Assembly (NCBI GenBank): GCA_039815685.1
Contig: JBCBYV010000008.1
Coordinates: 1 to 64,000, forward strand
Direction: 5' to 3'
Length of the DNA stretch: 64,000 bases
DNA from: Thermohalobaculum sp039815685
Lineage (GTDB): Bacteria; Pseudomonadota; Alphaproteobacteria; Rhodobacterales; Rhodobacteraceae
Below, piece by piece: positions 45,498-54,993 of this stretch. The notes under the pieces are model-generated. The model searched no databases. It was not told the DNA's origin and saw only the letters and a program-made list of their open reading frames with translations. The position numbers were made by a program, and so were the translations under genes. Numbering within the stretch: the stretch's first letter is position 1; the number at the start of each line of letters is the position of its first letter.

Positions 45498-47275
45498 TCC
45501 ACCCCTATGACTTCAACGACGGTTTCGTCATCGCCGCCCGGATCCGAAGACGATCCGCCGCCGTCGAGTTCAACCTCGACCTCGGGCGCCGCCGTGAGCT
45601 TGAGGTTTGAGACATCCGCCACGATCGCATCGAACGCCTCGTCGAGGTTCTCGCCACCGACCTCGAATGCCTTCTTCAAGCCGTCTACCGTCGATGCGCA
45701 TTCCCGCAAGGCGCGAGCCCCGCGGCTGCCGGGCTCGATCTCGAATGCGATCGTGTAGATGATGATGCCTGCAGCCTTCGCCTGATCGCAGATCTCATAA
45801 AGAAGCGCGTCAGGCTCGGTGACCGCCGTTCCGTCCTCGTAGGCCACCAACGTGTTGGCCGAGAGGTCAGAGATGCCGACGCCGAAATCCAGGTCGGAAG
45901 CACCCGCGGCGACCGAGCAGTTATCGCTGAACTTGCTGATCGCGCCGTCAGCCGTAGCCCGCCCAGCGCAGGTCCAGCCTTCTTCGTTGTAGTGACGGTT
46001 TGGCGTCTCGCCGCGCCAGTAGTCATGGGGCTGTCCAACAACCGGTGAACCATCGCTCTGCTGCAGATACTCGGCTTGCAGCATCGTTGGGATCTGGGTG
46101 TTGCGGCCGTCGGACATGACGACCAGCGCCTTGATCACGGAGCTACCGTAATCCCTGGGCAGGTCGGCCTCGGCAGCACCAACGACGCCGTTTACCTGGA
46201 AGCTAGGTTGCGCATCGCGCGTGACGGGATCGAGCATCGCCGTGCCCCACTTCACGCCCTCATAGACCGAGGTCCAGCCTTCCTTGGTGAGGTTATCGAT
46301 GGTGAGGCGGAGACCATCCGGGTTTCGGGAGAGCGGCACGATCTCGTTGCCGGCACGCGGACAGCTTGCAGTGGTGTCATTGTAGTTAAAGAGTGGAAAC
46401 TGCGTGAAAGGCTGCGTGATCGTGATCGAACGGGTCGTGAAGTCCGCCACGTCGAAGTCGAAGCAGAACTGGTCCGTGAAGATTTCGTTGCCGTCGACAT
46501 CCGTCGTGATGTTGCCATCCACGTCGATCGTGACGCCGTAAAGTTCGGTGGCACCCGGAGCGGGCTGCAGGTTGTAGGCTAGCGCCATCTTGGGTGGCAG
46601 GGACACCTTCGAAGAGTACGGGATCAGACTCATGCTGATCTGATCGCCAAGCACGTCCCGGGCGAACATGTCGGTCACGAAGTTTTTTGCATCGATCTTC
46701 GCCTGAGCAAGGCGCGTCCGCGTCTCTCCTTCGACCGTAACGTCGTTGTTTTCCATCGAACCGGAGATATCGAAGACAAGGCTGACCTCGACGTCATTGA
46801 AGCCTTGGCGCGCGAAGCTCTTTGCCTCGACCGACAGTTTCGACTTACCGGCGAGCATCAGGAAGCTCGTAGGCAGGCTGTAGCTGGCCTCGGCCAGTAT
46901 GGTCTTGGTGTTGTTCGCTTCTTCCCAATCGACGTCGAGCTGAAGCGGTGCAGGGAAGACACTGCGCGACTTCATGTAGTCGGCGCAGAGACTCTGATAA
47001 TTCTGCTCGATCTCTTCGTCGGTGAGTACGTCGAACGTGCCGTCACCGTCGGCATCGACCTCGATCGCCGCGCGCTGGCTGAGCGCCGCGGCTGCGATTG
47101 TGCAGCGGTCGAGGGCGTTCTGCAGATCCGCGCGCGCCATCTCATGCCGCATGAAATCGACGGCCATGCCGATGGCGAGCGCCATCAGCAGGAACAGAAC
47201 CAAGATGAAGAGAAGGATGCCCCCCTCTTCCCTTCGCCTGAATTGGCGTAGCGAGTTTTCTATGGTGCGACGCAT
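45494..47275 (-). CDS. TadG-like pilus assembly protein with VWA domain
   Basis: 593 residues. N-terminal TadG junction REEGGILLFILVLFLLMALA, then a von Willebrand A-type region with the MIDAS start LVFDISGSMENN (Asp about 169) and the later KALVVMSDGRNT. An acidic Asp-rich loop, DADGDGTFDV, lies near residue 74. TadG is an inner-membrane Flp pilus protein. The other tad genes (tadA-C, cpaB-C, tadV, flp) are absent from the window, so these three form a separate cluster. Confidence 0.87.
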   Translation of the reverse strand: MRRTIENSLRQFRRREEGGILLFILVLFLLMALAIGMAVDFMRHEMARADLQNALDRCTIAAAALSQRAAIEVDADGDGTFDVLTDEEIEQNYQSLCADYMKSRSVFPAPLQLDVDWEEANNTKTILAEASYSLPTSFLMLAGKSKLSVEAKSFARQGFNDVEVSLVFDISGSMENNDVTVEGETRTRLAQAKIDAKNFVTDMFARDVLGDQISMSLIPYSSKVSLPPKMALAYNLQPAPGATELYGVTIDVDGNITTDVDGNEIFTDQFCFDFDVADFTTRSITITQPFTQFPLFNYNDTTASCPRAGNEIVPLSRNPDGLRLTIDNLTKEGWTSVYEGVKWGTAMLDPVTRDAQPSFQVNGVVGAAEADLPRDYGSSVIKALVVMSDGRNTQIPTMLQAEYLQQSDGSPVVGQPHDYWRGETPNRHYNEEGWTCAGRATADGAISKFSDNCSVAAGASDLDFGVGISDLSANTLVAYEDGTAVTEPDALLYEICDQAKAAGIIIYTIAFEIEPGSRGARALRECASTVDGLKKAFEVGGENLDEAFDAIVADVSNLKLTAAPEVEVELDGGGSSSDPGGDDETVVEVIGVE

Positions 47276-47599
47276 GACCCCATCCCCATCCCCATCGTCA
47301 ACGCAACCTTAGGCCTTCGTAAGCAATGACCCCTGCAACTCAAGGCAGAATACAGCGAATTCAGGGCATCGACCTCAAGAATTCGTTTTAGGGACGCCGT
47401 CAGGCAGAACGGCATCGGCCACCGCAAAACGGATCTTCGAAAAAGAATTATATCAACAAAAAATCCAGTATAATTCTTCTTGGGGCAACAGTTTGGGCAG
47501 GCTGAATCCATACCGACCCAGTCTGGCACGAATCATTCCTGAGCGAACTCAGCGAAATTGCAACGAGAATGCCGCAGGTTAGGCGGCGCTCCTGCGGGG
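47276..47599. other. Intergenic region with AT-rich stem-loop
   Basis: The 324-bp gap between pyk (stop side) and the TadG-like gene (start side) contains a 10-bp dyad AAGAATTATA / TATAATTCTT with a 16-nt loop at 47443-47478, strikingly AT-rich for this region. It could serve as pilus-gene promoter region or a transcript end for pyk. No gene is seen. Confidence 0.5.
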
Positions 47600-49054
47600 C
47601 TAAAACTCCGCTGAGCCCTCATAGATCGCCTTCTCGTCACAGGGCGCGACGCGCAGGATGTTGGTCGTGCCCGGTGTGTTGAAGGGAACGCCAGCGGTCA
47701 CGACGAGGCGATCCTGCTGCGTCTCGGCAAAGCCATCGCGCTTGGCCTGGCGCACAGCACTGACGACGGCGAGCTTGAAGCGGTCCACCGGCTCGACCAC
47801 GGCGCAGTGGAGACCCCAGGTCATCGCGAGGCGGCGCGCCGTCTCCCGCACCGGGGTCAACGCGAGGATGGGAACCGACGGGCGCTCGCGCGCCATCAGG
47901 AGCGCCGTCGTGCCGGAATGGGTAAAGCAGGCGATGGCCTTCACCGCCGTCGCCTCCGCGACCCCGCGAGCGGCAGAGGTGATCGCGTCCGCCGTGCTGG
48001 TCCGGTCGATCTCGCGCGCCGCTTCGATGATCTGACGGTGCAGCTCCTCCGCCTCGACCTTCCGCGCGATCTTGTCCATCGTGGCAACCGCTTCCTCGGG
48101 GAAGTCGCCCGCGGCACTCTCGGCCGAGAGCATGACGCAGTCAGCCCCTTCGTAGATCGCGTTCGCCACATCCGTCACCTCGGCCCGCGTCGGCACGGGG
48201 CTTGTGATCATGCTCTCCAGCATCTGGGTCGCGACGACGACGGGCTTGCCCGCTCGTCGACAGGTGCGCACGAGGCGCTTCTGAATGGGAGGCAGCTCCG
48301 CATTGTCCATCTCGACACCAAGATCGCCGCGGGCGACCATGATCCCGTCGGACACTGCGAGGATCTCATCGAAGCGCTCCACGCAGGCAGGCTTCTCGAC
48401 CTTGACCATGATCGCGACCTTGCGCGCGCCAACCAGTTTGCGCGCCTCCAGCACATCCTCGGGCCTCTGAACGAAGCTGAGTGCGAGCCAGTCGACGCCC
48501 TGGCCCAGGACGAACTCGAGGTCGGCACGGTCTTTCTCCGTAAGCGCGGCCAGGGGGAGGATCACGTCCGGGACGTTGACGCCCTTGTTGTTCGAGATCT
48601 CCCCGCCCACGACGACCTCGCAATTCGCGAATGTCGGATCACAGTCGATCACGCGGACCTTCACCTTGCCATCGTTGACGAGCAGGTGGGCGCCCGGCTT
48701 CAGGGCCGCGAAGATCTCAGGATGAGGGAGATAGACGCGGTCGATCGAGCCCTCGGCCTCATCAAGGTCAAAACGGAACTTCTGTCCGGGCTCGAGCCGG
48801 TGTGGCCCGTCAGCGAAGCGTCCGACGCGGAGTTTCGGCCCCTGCAGATCGCCGAGGATCGCGATCGGGCGCTCCATCTCGTGCTCGATATCCCGGATGA
48901 GGCGCACGCGTTCGGCCTGGTCCTCGTGTGTGCCGTGGCTCATATTCAGCCGGAAGACGTCGACGCCAGCCTCGAAGAGCTTGCGCAGCATCTCGCGTGA
49001 GGAGGAGGCGGGGCCCACGGTCGCGACGATTTTTACGTTTCTGTTGCGGCGCAT
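47600..49054 (-). CDS. pyk: Pyruvate kinase
   Basis: Final step of glycolysis: phosphoenolpyruvate and ADP to pyruvate and ATP. Motifs: KIVATVGPASSSREMLRKLF, FRLNMSHGTH, GDLQGPKLRVG, IMVARGDLGVEM, ATQMLESMITSPVPTRAEV and EGADCVMLSAESAAGDFPEE. 484 residues with the full C-domain. ATG at 49054 follows GGGGAG by 6 nt. Confidence 0.96.
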   Translation of the reverse strand: MRRNRNVKIVATVGPASSSREMLRKLFEAGVDVFRLNMSHGTHEDQAERVRLIRDIEHEMERPIAILGDLQGPKLRVGRFADGPHRLEPGQKFRFDLDEAEGSIDRVYLPHPEIFAALKPGAHLLVNDGKVKVRVIDCDPTFANCEVVVGGEISNNKGVNVPDVILPLAALTEKDRADLEFVLGQGVDWLALSFVQRPEDVLEARKLVGARKVAIMVKVEKPACVERFDEILAVSDGIMVARGDLGVEMDNAELPPIQKRLVRTCRRAGKPVVVATQMLESMITSPVPTRAEVTDVANAIYEGADCVMLSAESAAGDFPEEAVATMDKIARKVEAEELHRQIIEAAREIDRTSTADAITSAARGVAEATAVKAIACFTHSGTTALLMARERPSVPILALTPVRETARRLAMTWGLHCAVVEPVDRFKLAVVSAVRQAKRDGFAETQQDRLVVTAGVPFNTPGTTNILRVAPCDEKAIYEGSAEF

Positions 49055-49227
49055 TGTAGTCTCCCCTGCTGCGTTGGCCGTAGCTTTTGACCCTGGCGCG
49101 GCAGCAATCAACCCGAAGGACCGAGCCGGCGGGCGGTTGATGGCGTTCTGAAACGGTGAGCTTCTGCTGCGGCGCGCGCCTGTCTGCGCTAGAAGAAGGC
49201 TCCGGGGTCGGCGGTAGGAGAGAGCGG

Positions 49228-50076
49228 ATGCGCGGCGTGAGCGAAGCGGTGGGCGAGGGGTTCGGGGACTTGCCTCCGGGGCCGGCTGGCGGCGGCTTCG
49301 AACCTGTCGAGACCGTCCCGGCGCTGCCTGATGGGCAGACCGACATTCTGCTCCTCTGCGACCATGCGTCTAACGCTGAACCGCCGGGCATTGCGCTCGG
49401 AATTGCGGAAAAGGACATGACGCGCCACATCGCCTGGGATGTGGGCGCGCGGGGCGTGACACTCGCCATGGCGGAGGCGCTGGGCTCGCCCGCGGTGCTC
49501 AGCCGGTTCTCGCGCCTGGTGATCGACCCCAATCGCGGGGAGGATGACCCTACCCTGCTGATGAAGCTCTATGACGGCACGCTCATCCCGGGGAACCGGT
49601 ACGCGGATGCAGCCGAGCGCGAGCGACGGCTTGCGACGTGCCACCGCCCCTACCACCAGGCGATCACCGCGACGATCGATGCCATGATCGCCGCCGGGCA
49701 GACGCCGAAGCTCGTCTCCATCCACTCCTTTACCCCGCAGCTTTGGGGCCGGCCGCCACGGCCATGGCATGTGGGGCTTCTCTGGGACCGGGACGCGCGC
49801 CTGGTCGAGCCGCTCTTCGAGACCCTGGCCGAAGAACGGCTGGCCGATGGCACCCCGCTCGTGATCGGGGATAACGAGCCCTATACCGGCGCGCTCGAGG
49901 GCGACTGCCTCTACCGGCACGGTACCTCTCGCGGCATCCCGCATGTGCTGATCGAGGTAAGGAACGACCTGATTGCGACGGCCGACACACAAGGTAGCTG
50001 GGGCCGGCTGCTAGCGGGTACGCTGCTGCGGGCGATAGCGCGCGTATCAGCGGCCGAGCTCGCGCCCGCCTCTTGA
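49228..50076 (+). CDS. N-formylglutamate amidohydrolase-like protein
   Basis: 282 residues of the N-formylglutamate amidohydrolase family. Motifs: LLCDHASNAEPP, HIAWDVGARGVTLAMA, RLVIDPNRGEDDPTL, SIHSFTPQLWG and VRNDLIAT. In this class many members have uncertain substrates because no hut genes lie near. The ATG at 49228 follows AGGAGA. It is divergent from pyk. Confidence 0.88.
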   Translation: MRGVSEAVGEGFGDLPPGPAGGGFEPVETVPALPDGQTDILLLCDHASNAEPPGIALGIAEKDMTRHIAWDVGARGVTLAMAEALGSPAVLSRFSRLVIDPNRGEDDPTLLMKLYDGTLIPGNRYADAAERERRLATCHRPYHQAITATIDAMIAAGQTPKLVSIHSFTPQLWGRPPRPWHVGLLWDRDARLVEPLFETLAEERLADGTPLVIGDNEPYTGALEGDCLYRHGTSRGIPHVLIEVRNDLIATADTQGSWGRLLAGTLLRAIARVSAAELAPAS

Positions 50077-50129
50077 AACCCTGCGCGGCGCGACGACTTT
50101 TGCTGAGTGCAACTCTTGGGAGCCCGCCG

Positions 50130-51335
50130 ATGAAGCCTGCCAACCTGGCCCTTGTCATCCTGCTCGCGGGTGTTGCGCTCCCCCCGGCTGCCGCGCTGGC
50201 GCAGTCGACGCCGCCAGTGCGGGCAGCACCCGAGGAGCCGGAGCTGCGGGACACGGGCCCCGCGCTAGAGCGCTTCGGCGCGATCCGGGAAATGCTGGAC
50301 GAGGCGGCCGAGGCACGCTCGCGGGCGCGCCGGGGCGAGGAGGACATCATCGACCGGCTCTACCGCTCCTCGCCCGAGGAGAGGGCGGAGCGGTTGCTCT
50401 CGGAGGCCTTCGAGATCGTCTCGGACACGCCGGTGACGGAGCTGCGCCGCGAGATCGAGGAGGCGCAGACCCGCATCGAGGCGGCGGAACGGGAGATCGC
50501 GGCGCTGCGCGAGGAACGGCTCTTCGCGCCGGAGGAGACGAGCTTTTGGGAGCGGGCGCAGGGCACGAAGGACCGTGCGGGCGTCGAGGCGTCGATTGCT
50601 GCCCTCGAGGCCGAGATCGCGGATCGGCAAGCCTTTATCGAACGGGCACGTAAACGCTTCATCGACGCCATGGCGCGGGTCGGCAGCACGGTGAGCGAGG
50701 CGGAGGCGGATCTGCTCCTTGGCGGCGTGACGGGCGGTGATATCCTGGCGATTGCCTCGGCCTACTCGACCGTGCGGGACATCGCGGCGGAGCTGCGCCG
50801 CGTCGTCGCAGAGAGCGGAGAGGAAATCTCGTCCGCGCGGCGCTACTACACGCTCCACACCACGTTGATCGCGCTCCTCGCCCATGCGCAGGAGACCTTT
50901 ATCGCGAAGATCGACGACGACTATCTGCCGAAGCTCGAGGAGATCGAAGACGAGGTGCGGGAGACGCGGGCGGAGACGGACCGTCTTCTGCGCGGCAGCC
51001 CGACGCCCGAGCAGCGGCGGGTGCTGGAGGCGAACCGGCGGAGCCAGAAGCTGACACTGCGCGCGGCCGGCTTCTACCGCGACTATCTCGAGCGACAGCG
51101 CGACGAGGTGGCATCCGCGCTCTGGCGCACGCGGCAGGACCTTGCGGTCGCCGACAACACGCTCCGCACCGTCGATGCGAGCTTCCGGCTCCTCGAGATC
51201 ATGCGGGAAGCGGAATTGCAGTTCGAGGCGCTGGAGGCGCTCGAGAGCCCAGGGCTAGACACGCTCTTCGAGAACGAGGAACTACGCCGCGAGTTCGAGA
51301 GCCTGTCCGACCGGCTGAAATCGCCGTCGTCCTGA
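50130..51335 (+). CDS. Secreted coiled-coil protein
   Basis: 401 residues with signal peptide (NLALVILLAGVALPPAAALA) and long charged coiled-coil segments (EIEEAQTRIEAAEREIAALR and VEASIAALEAEIADR; VLEANRRSQKLTLRAAGFY). No enzyme motif. Probably a periplasmic structural or envelope protein. The ATG at 50130 follows GGGAGC; an upstream TTG in frame overlaps the previous gene. Confidence 0.72.
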   Translation: MKPANLALVILLAGVALPPAAALAQSTPPVRAAPEEPELRDTGPALERFGAIREMLDEAAEARSRARRGEEDIIDRLYRSSPEERAERLLSEAFEIVSDTPVTELRREIEEAQTRIEAAEREIAALREERLFAPEETSFWERAQGTKDRAGVEASIAALEAEIADRQAFIERARKRFIDAMARVGSTVSEAEADLLLGGVTGGDILAIASAYSTVRDIAAELRRVVAESGEEISSARRYYTLHTTLIALLAHAQETFIAKIDDDYLPKLEEIEDEVRETRAETDRLLRGSPTPEQRRVLEANRRSQKLTLRAAGFYRDYLERQRDEVASALWRTRQDLAVADNTLRTVDASFRLLEIMREAELQFEALEALESPGLDTLFENEELRREFESLSDRLKSPSS

Positions 51336-51443
51336 TGGGGGAGGCGATCCACGGCGTGGCGCTTCTCGCGCTGACGGTGCTCGATCTGGTGCTGTCGGGT
51401 GGCGGATGGCGCAGGCGCGAAAGACAGCGAGCGGGAGGCAAGC

Positions 51444-51749
51444 ATGGCGGATGATCAGGATCAGGCGCAGTTGGAAATCGAGGCTGCGGTGTTCCGCCGG
51501 CTGCGCGACCACCTGCGCGGGCGCACGGATGTGCAGAATATCGATCTCATGAACCTCGCTGGGTTCTGCAGGAACTGCTTGTCGCGATGGTACGAAGAGG
51601 AGACGCGCGCCCGCGGTGGAGAGCTGGGGAAGGCGGAGGCGCGCGAGATCGTCTACGGGATGCCCTATGACGAGTGGCGCGCGCAGTATCAGACCGAAGC
51701 GAGCGACGCGCAGAAGGCGACCTTCGAAAAGCAGGGTGGCGGGCACTAG
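51444..51749 (+). CDS. DUF1244 protein
   Basis: 101 residues of the DUF1244 family: FRRLRDHLRGRTDVQNIDLM, GFCRNCLSRWYEEE and YGMPYDEWRA. The two Cys (FCRNC) may bind metal. Function unknown. GGGAGGC precedes the ATG. It lies just before gapR. Confidence 0.9.
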   Translation: MADDQDQAQLEIEAAVFRRLRDHLRGRTDVQNIDLMNLAGFCRNCLSRWYEEETRARGGELGKAEAREIVYGMPYDEWRAQYQTEASDAQKATFEKQGGGH

Positions 51750-51928
51750 GCGTGCCGGGGAGGGCGTGCCGACAGGTGCCCGTCCTCCTCGCCGGCCGGG
51801 CCGGCGCCCGTCCGGCATCCGCGGCCGCCCACCCGCCGGCCCGCCCTCCGCGCTTGCTGTGGGGGCTGGTGCTCGGAGGAGCTAGGCGCTAGGCCACGAC
51901 CTCCGGATTTCAGGGAGGGATCGAAGCG

Positions 51929-52201
51929 ATGGACGATGCACAGGGTGTCGCGTCCGGCAGTGTTGCTGCGGGCCAGCTGCGCGCCTTTGTCGAGCGCATC
52001 GAGCGGCTCGAGGAAGAGAAGAAGGAGGTCGCGGAGCAGGTGAAGGAAGTCTATGCCGAAGCGAAGGGCAACGGTTATGATGTCAAGATCCTGCGCAAGG
52101 TCATCTCACTCCGAAAGAAGGATGCGGAGGAGCGGCAGGAGGAGGAGGCACTCCTGGAGATGTATCTGACAGCTCTTGGTATGGCGCCGACCACCGATTG
52201 A
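51929..52201 (+). CDS. gapR: Nucleoid-associated protein GapR (DUF2312)
   Basis: 90-residue DNA-binding helical protein that clamps overtwisted DNA ahead of replication and transcription in alphaproteobacteria. Motifs: GQLRAFVERIERLEEEKKEV and KGNGYDVKILRKVISLRKKD, the family hallmark. GGGAGGG precedes the ATG. Confidence 0.94.
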   Translation: MDDAQGVASGSVAAGQLRAFVERIERLEEEKKEVAEQVKEVYAEAKGNGYDVKILRKVISLRKKDAEERQEEEALLEMYLTALGMAPTTD

Positions 52202-52255
52202 GTCAGCGGCGCGCTTCTGGACCGATGCGCGGACGGTCTTCCGTTGCTTGGACCG

Positions 52256-53656
52256 TCAGGCGCGGCGGCGGCTCAGGTTGAGTTCCTCGAGCTTGCGGTA
52301 GAGCGTGGAGCGGCCAATACCGAGACGGCGTGCGACCTCTGCCATACGGCCGTGATAGATCGTCAGGGCGCGCTGGATCGCTTCGGCCTCGATCTCGGCA
52401 AGCTTCCGAATCTGCCCATCGTCGTCGACCAATGCGTCGCGCACCGGTGCATCGCCCGCACCACCGCCTGAACGGCAGGGGCTGTCGAGACCCACGAGGT
52501 GCTCCGCACGGATGACCGGACCCTCAGACAGCACCACGGCGCGGTGCACCGTGTTCTGCAGCTGGCGCACATTGCCCGGCCAGTCGGCGCTTTCGATGAG
52601 CTGTGCTGCATCCTCGCTGAAGCCCGTGATGCGCATCCCCTCGGCCGCCGCGAACCGGGTCAGGAACATTTGGGCGAGCATCAGCAAGTCCTCTCGCCGC
52701 TCCCGGAGGGGCGGGAGATGGATCGGGAAGGCGCTGATCCGGTAGTAGAGATCCTCCCGCAGGCGCCCGTCCGACACCATGCCGGTGAGATCCTGATTCG
52801 AGGCTGAGACGAGCCGGATATCGACGCCTACCGGCTTCGCCGCTCCCACCGGCTCAATCTCGCGCTGCTGCAGCGCCCGGAGGAGCTTGACTTGGGCGGC
52901 GGGCGGCAGCTCGCCGATCTCGTCGAGAAAGAGCGTGCCCCCAGTGGCTTCCTGGAACTTGCCCGCTCGCCGCTCGGTCGCGCCGTTGAAGGCGCCTTTC
53001 TCGTAACCGAAGAGCACGGCATCGACCATGCCGTCGCGGAGTGCGCCGCAATTGACAGCGACGAAGGGCCGGTCGGCACGCGTGCTGGCACCGTGTACGG
53101 CGCGGGCGAACACCTCCTTGCCGGAGCCCGATTCGCCTGTGAGCAGCACGGGTATGTCCGACTGTGCGCTGCGCCTTGCGAGCTTGATAGCATCCCGGAA
53201 GCTGGCGCTCTGGGCCACCAGATCCTCGAAAGCGAGCGACGTCCCCTCTTCCCGGGTCAGCCGGCGCACATCGCTTGAGAGCGTGCTGATCTCGAGGACA
53301 TTGCGGATCGAGACCTCCAGCCGTTCCGGACCGATCGGCTTCACCAGGAAGTCGTTGGCGCCAGCGCGCATCGCATCGACGGCCCGCGCGACGGAGCCGT
53401 CGCCCGTAAGCACGATGACCGGTAAGGTATGGCCAGCGGCACGAAGGCGCTTAAGCAGCGCGAGCCCGTCCATCGCAGGCATGTGCAGATCGAGAAGACA
53501 CAGTTGCATCGGCGCTGCCTCGGCATCCATGAGGCGCGTCACAGCCGATTCCGCATTGGCAACGGCTTCGACCTTATGGCCTGCCGATGTCAGCACGGCC
53601 GCCAGATAGCGCCGCTGCTGCCGGTCATCTTCGACGATCAGGATATTCGACGACAT
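52256..53656 (-). CDS. Sigma-54-type response regulator with altered GAFTGA loop
   Basis: 466 residues: receiver (phospho-Asp about 56 in LCLLDLHMPAMDG), AAA+ domain (Walker A TGESGSGKE 173-181, Walker B TLFLDEIGEL) and C-terminal Fis-type HTH (AEVARRLGIGRSTLYRKLEE). The sigma-54 contact loop reads GAFNGA instead of GAFTGA (221-226). In NtrC-class activators this Thr contacts sigma-54, so this protein may interact poorly with it or act in another way. It converges with gapR. No partner kinase gene is adjacent. Confidence 0.9.
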   Translation of the reverse strand: MSSNILIVEDDRQQRRYLAAVLTSAGHKVEAVANAESAVTRLMDAEAAPMQLCLLDLHMPAMDGLALLKRLRAAGHTLPVIVLTGDGSVARAVDAMRAGANDFLVKPIGPERLEVSIRNVLEISTLSSDVRRLTREEGTSLAFEDLVAQSASFRDAIKLARRSAQSDIPVLLTGESGSGKEVFARAVHGASTRADRPFVAVNCGALRDGMVDAVLFGYEKGAFNGATERRAGKFQEATGGTLFLDEIGELPPAAQVKLLRALQQREIEPVGAAKPVGVDIRLVSASNQDLTGMVSDGRLREDLYYRISAFPIHLPPLRERREDLLMLAQMFLTRFAAAEGMRITGFSEDAAQLIESADWPGNVRQLQNTVHRAVVLSEGPVIRAEHLVGLDSPCRSGGGAGDAPVRDALVDDDGQIRKLAEIEAEAIQRALTIYHGRMAEVARRLGIGRSTLYRKLEELNLSRRRA

Positions 53657-54010
53657 GCTTAGTCACTCCACCACCACGCACACTAGCGTTGTTGGCGTTG
53701 CAAAACGGTAATCTCAGGGCACGTTGAGGGCACGAAATGGGCGAATTGCGACTCAGTGACCGCATAACCACAGACCGAATCGCCATAGCGGCGATACTGC
53801 GCCGAAGAGGCGGAGGCTCGGCATCACCTCTGTTGTTTATCTGCGACGGCGCCGATAAAAACTCTCGAGTGTCCGGGAGGTTCGGGCTGATACATTGCCG
53901 CTGGTCGGAGTCATATGCCAAAGCACCTTTTGCGGAACGGCGTGGACAGGCCGACCAGCGAAATTCTGGGGCGTAAGCAGTCAACGGCCCGACACAGAAC
54001 GGAGAGAGGG
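53657..54010. other. Intergenic region between divergent genes
   Basis: 354 bp. Contains a small dyad ATCGCC-ATAGC-GGCGAT at 53779-53795 and a GANTC methylation-type site (GACTC at 53750-53754). Presumed to hold promoters for the regulator and the OmpA-like lipoprotein; no clear -35/-10 pair or sigma-54 site seen. Confidence 0.45.
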
Positions 54011-54850
54011 ATGACGAAACTCACGGTTGTTATGCTCGCGAGCTCGGCGCTTGCGCTTGCGGCCTGCGCCAAGCCGGACCTGCCGGGTTCGACGCTCAAC
54101 GGGACGTGGACGGCTGAGCGGTTCCTGAACGAGGATCACGGCGGGTCGGGCTTCAATGGCGCGCTCGCCAGCGAGTACACCGAGCTCGGTCGCCGCGCCG
54201 CGTTCCAGGACGTACGCTGGTACAACTCGACCGCTTACATCGCGAAGGCCGAGGCTGCCGAGAACGGTGCTCAGGTCGGACCGTGGAGCCCGGAGAGCCT
54301 TGGCGTCGCCGATACCGAAGCGGGCCAGCTCTATGATGAGACCGTGGCGATCATTCTCGCCAACCGTGACGAGCGGCCCGAGGCCTGCGCCCGGCTGCAG
54401 GCGATGTGGGATCAGTGGCTCGAGGCACTGCGCGGCGGCGACGGCAGCTGCGTGGATCCGGATGAGGCCTTCGCCCTCTACCAGGAAGCCAAGGCCGCCT
54501 GCCTGCCCCCGCCGCAGGATACCAACTTCATCGTCTACTTCGGCTTCGACCGCACCAATCTGACGGCGCGCGCCCGTGAAGTCCTCGACGAGGTGGTCGC
54601 TGCTGTCGACTCGATCGGTGCTACGGCGCTCTCGATCGTCGGTCATGCCGATACCGTCGGTTCGGATGGCTACAACCAGCGTCTCTCCGAGCGTCGTGCC
54701 CGCCGGGTTGCTGGTGCGCTTGTCGATCGCGGTCTCGACCGCAACGACATGACCCTTGCAGGCCGCGGTGAGCGTGACCTGGCCCGTGCCACGGCGGACA
54801 ACGTGCGCGAGCCGCTTAACCGTCGCGTGGAGATCACTCTCAGCGAGTGA
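54011..54850 (+). CDS. OmpA-family lipoprotein
   Basis: 279 residues. The lipobox is LALAACAKP (Cys about 19). The C-terminal OmpA domain has YFGFDRTNLTARAREVLDEV, SIVGHADTVGSDGYNQRLSE and NRRVEITLSE, the peptidoglycan-binding fold. The N-terminal half is unrecognised and contains conserved-looking Trp and Cys residues. Terminator follows. ATG at 54011 after GGAGAGAGGG. Confidence 0.88.
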   Translation: MTKLTVVMLASSALALAACAKPDLPGSTLNGTWTAERFLNEDHGGSGFNGALASEYTELGRRAAFQDVRWYNSTAYIAKAEAAENGAQVGPWSPESLGVADTEAGQLYDETVAIILANRDERPEACARLQAMWDQWLEALRGGDGSCVDPDEAFALYQEAKAACLPPPQDTNFIVYFGFDRTNLTARAREVLDEVVAAVDSIGATALSIVGHADTVGSDGYNQRLSERRARRVAGALVDRGLDRNDMTLAGRGERDLARATADNVREPLNRRVEITLSE

Positions 54851-54893
54851 TCCCGGCCTCGGCCGCGAGGCGGCCAGGATGATGCAAACGATC

Positions 54894-54929
54894 AGCGCCC
54901 CGTGGTTCGCCACGGGGCGCTTCGTTTTT
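54894..54929 (+). terminator. Rho-independent terminator after OmpA-like gene
   Basis: AGCGCCCCGTGG-TTCG-CCACGGGGCGCT, a perfect 12-bp stem with a UUCG tetraloop, followed by TCGTTTTT. Confidence 0.95.
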
Positions 54930-54993
54930 GGTGGCTCTGCCCGGTTGTCCGAGGTGTCGGGCGTCCTCACATAACCGCGAGGAGGTGCCGATC

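Noticed and set aside
53657..54010. A sigma-54 promoter upstream of the OmpA-like gene
   Set aside because: TGTTGGCGTTGCA looked similar, but the GG to GC distance is wrong.
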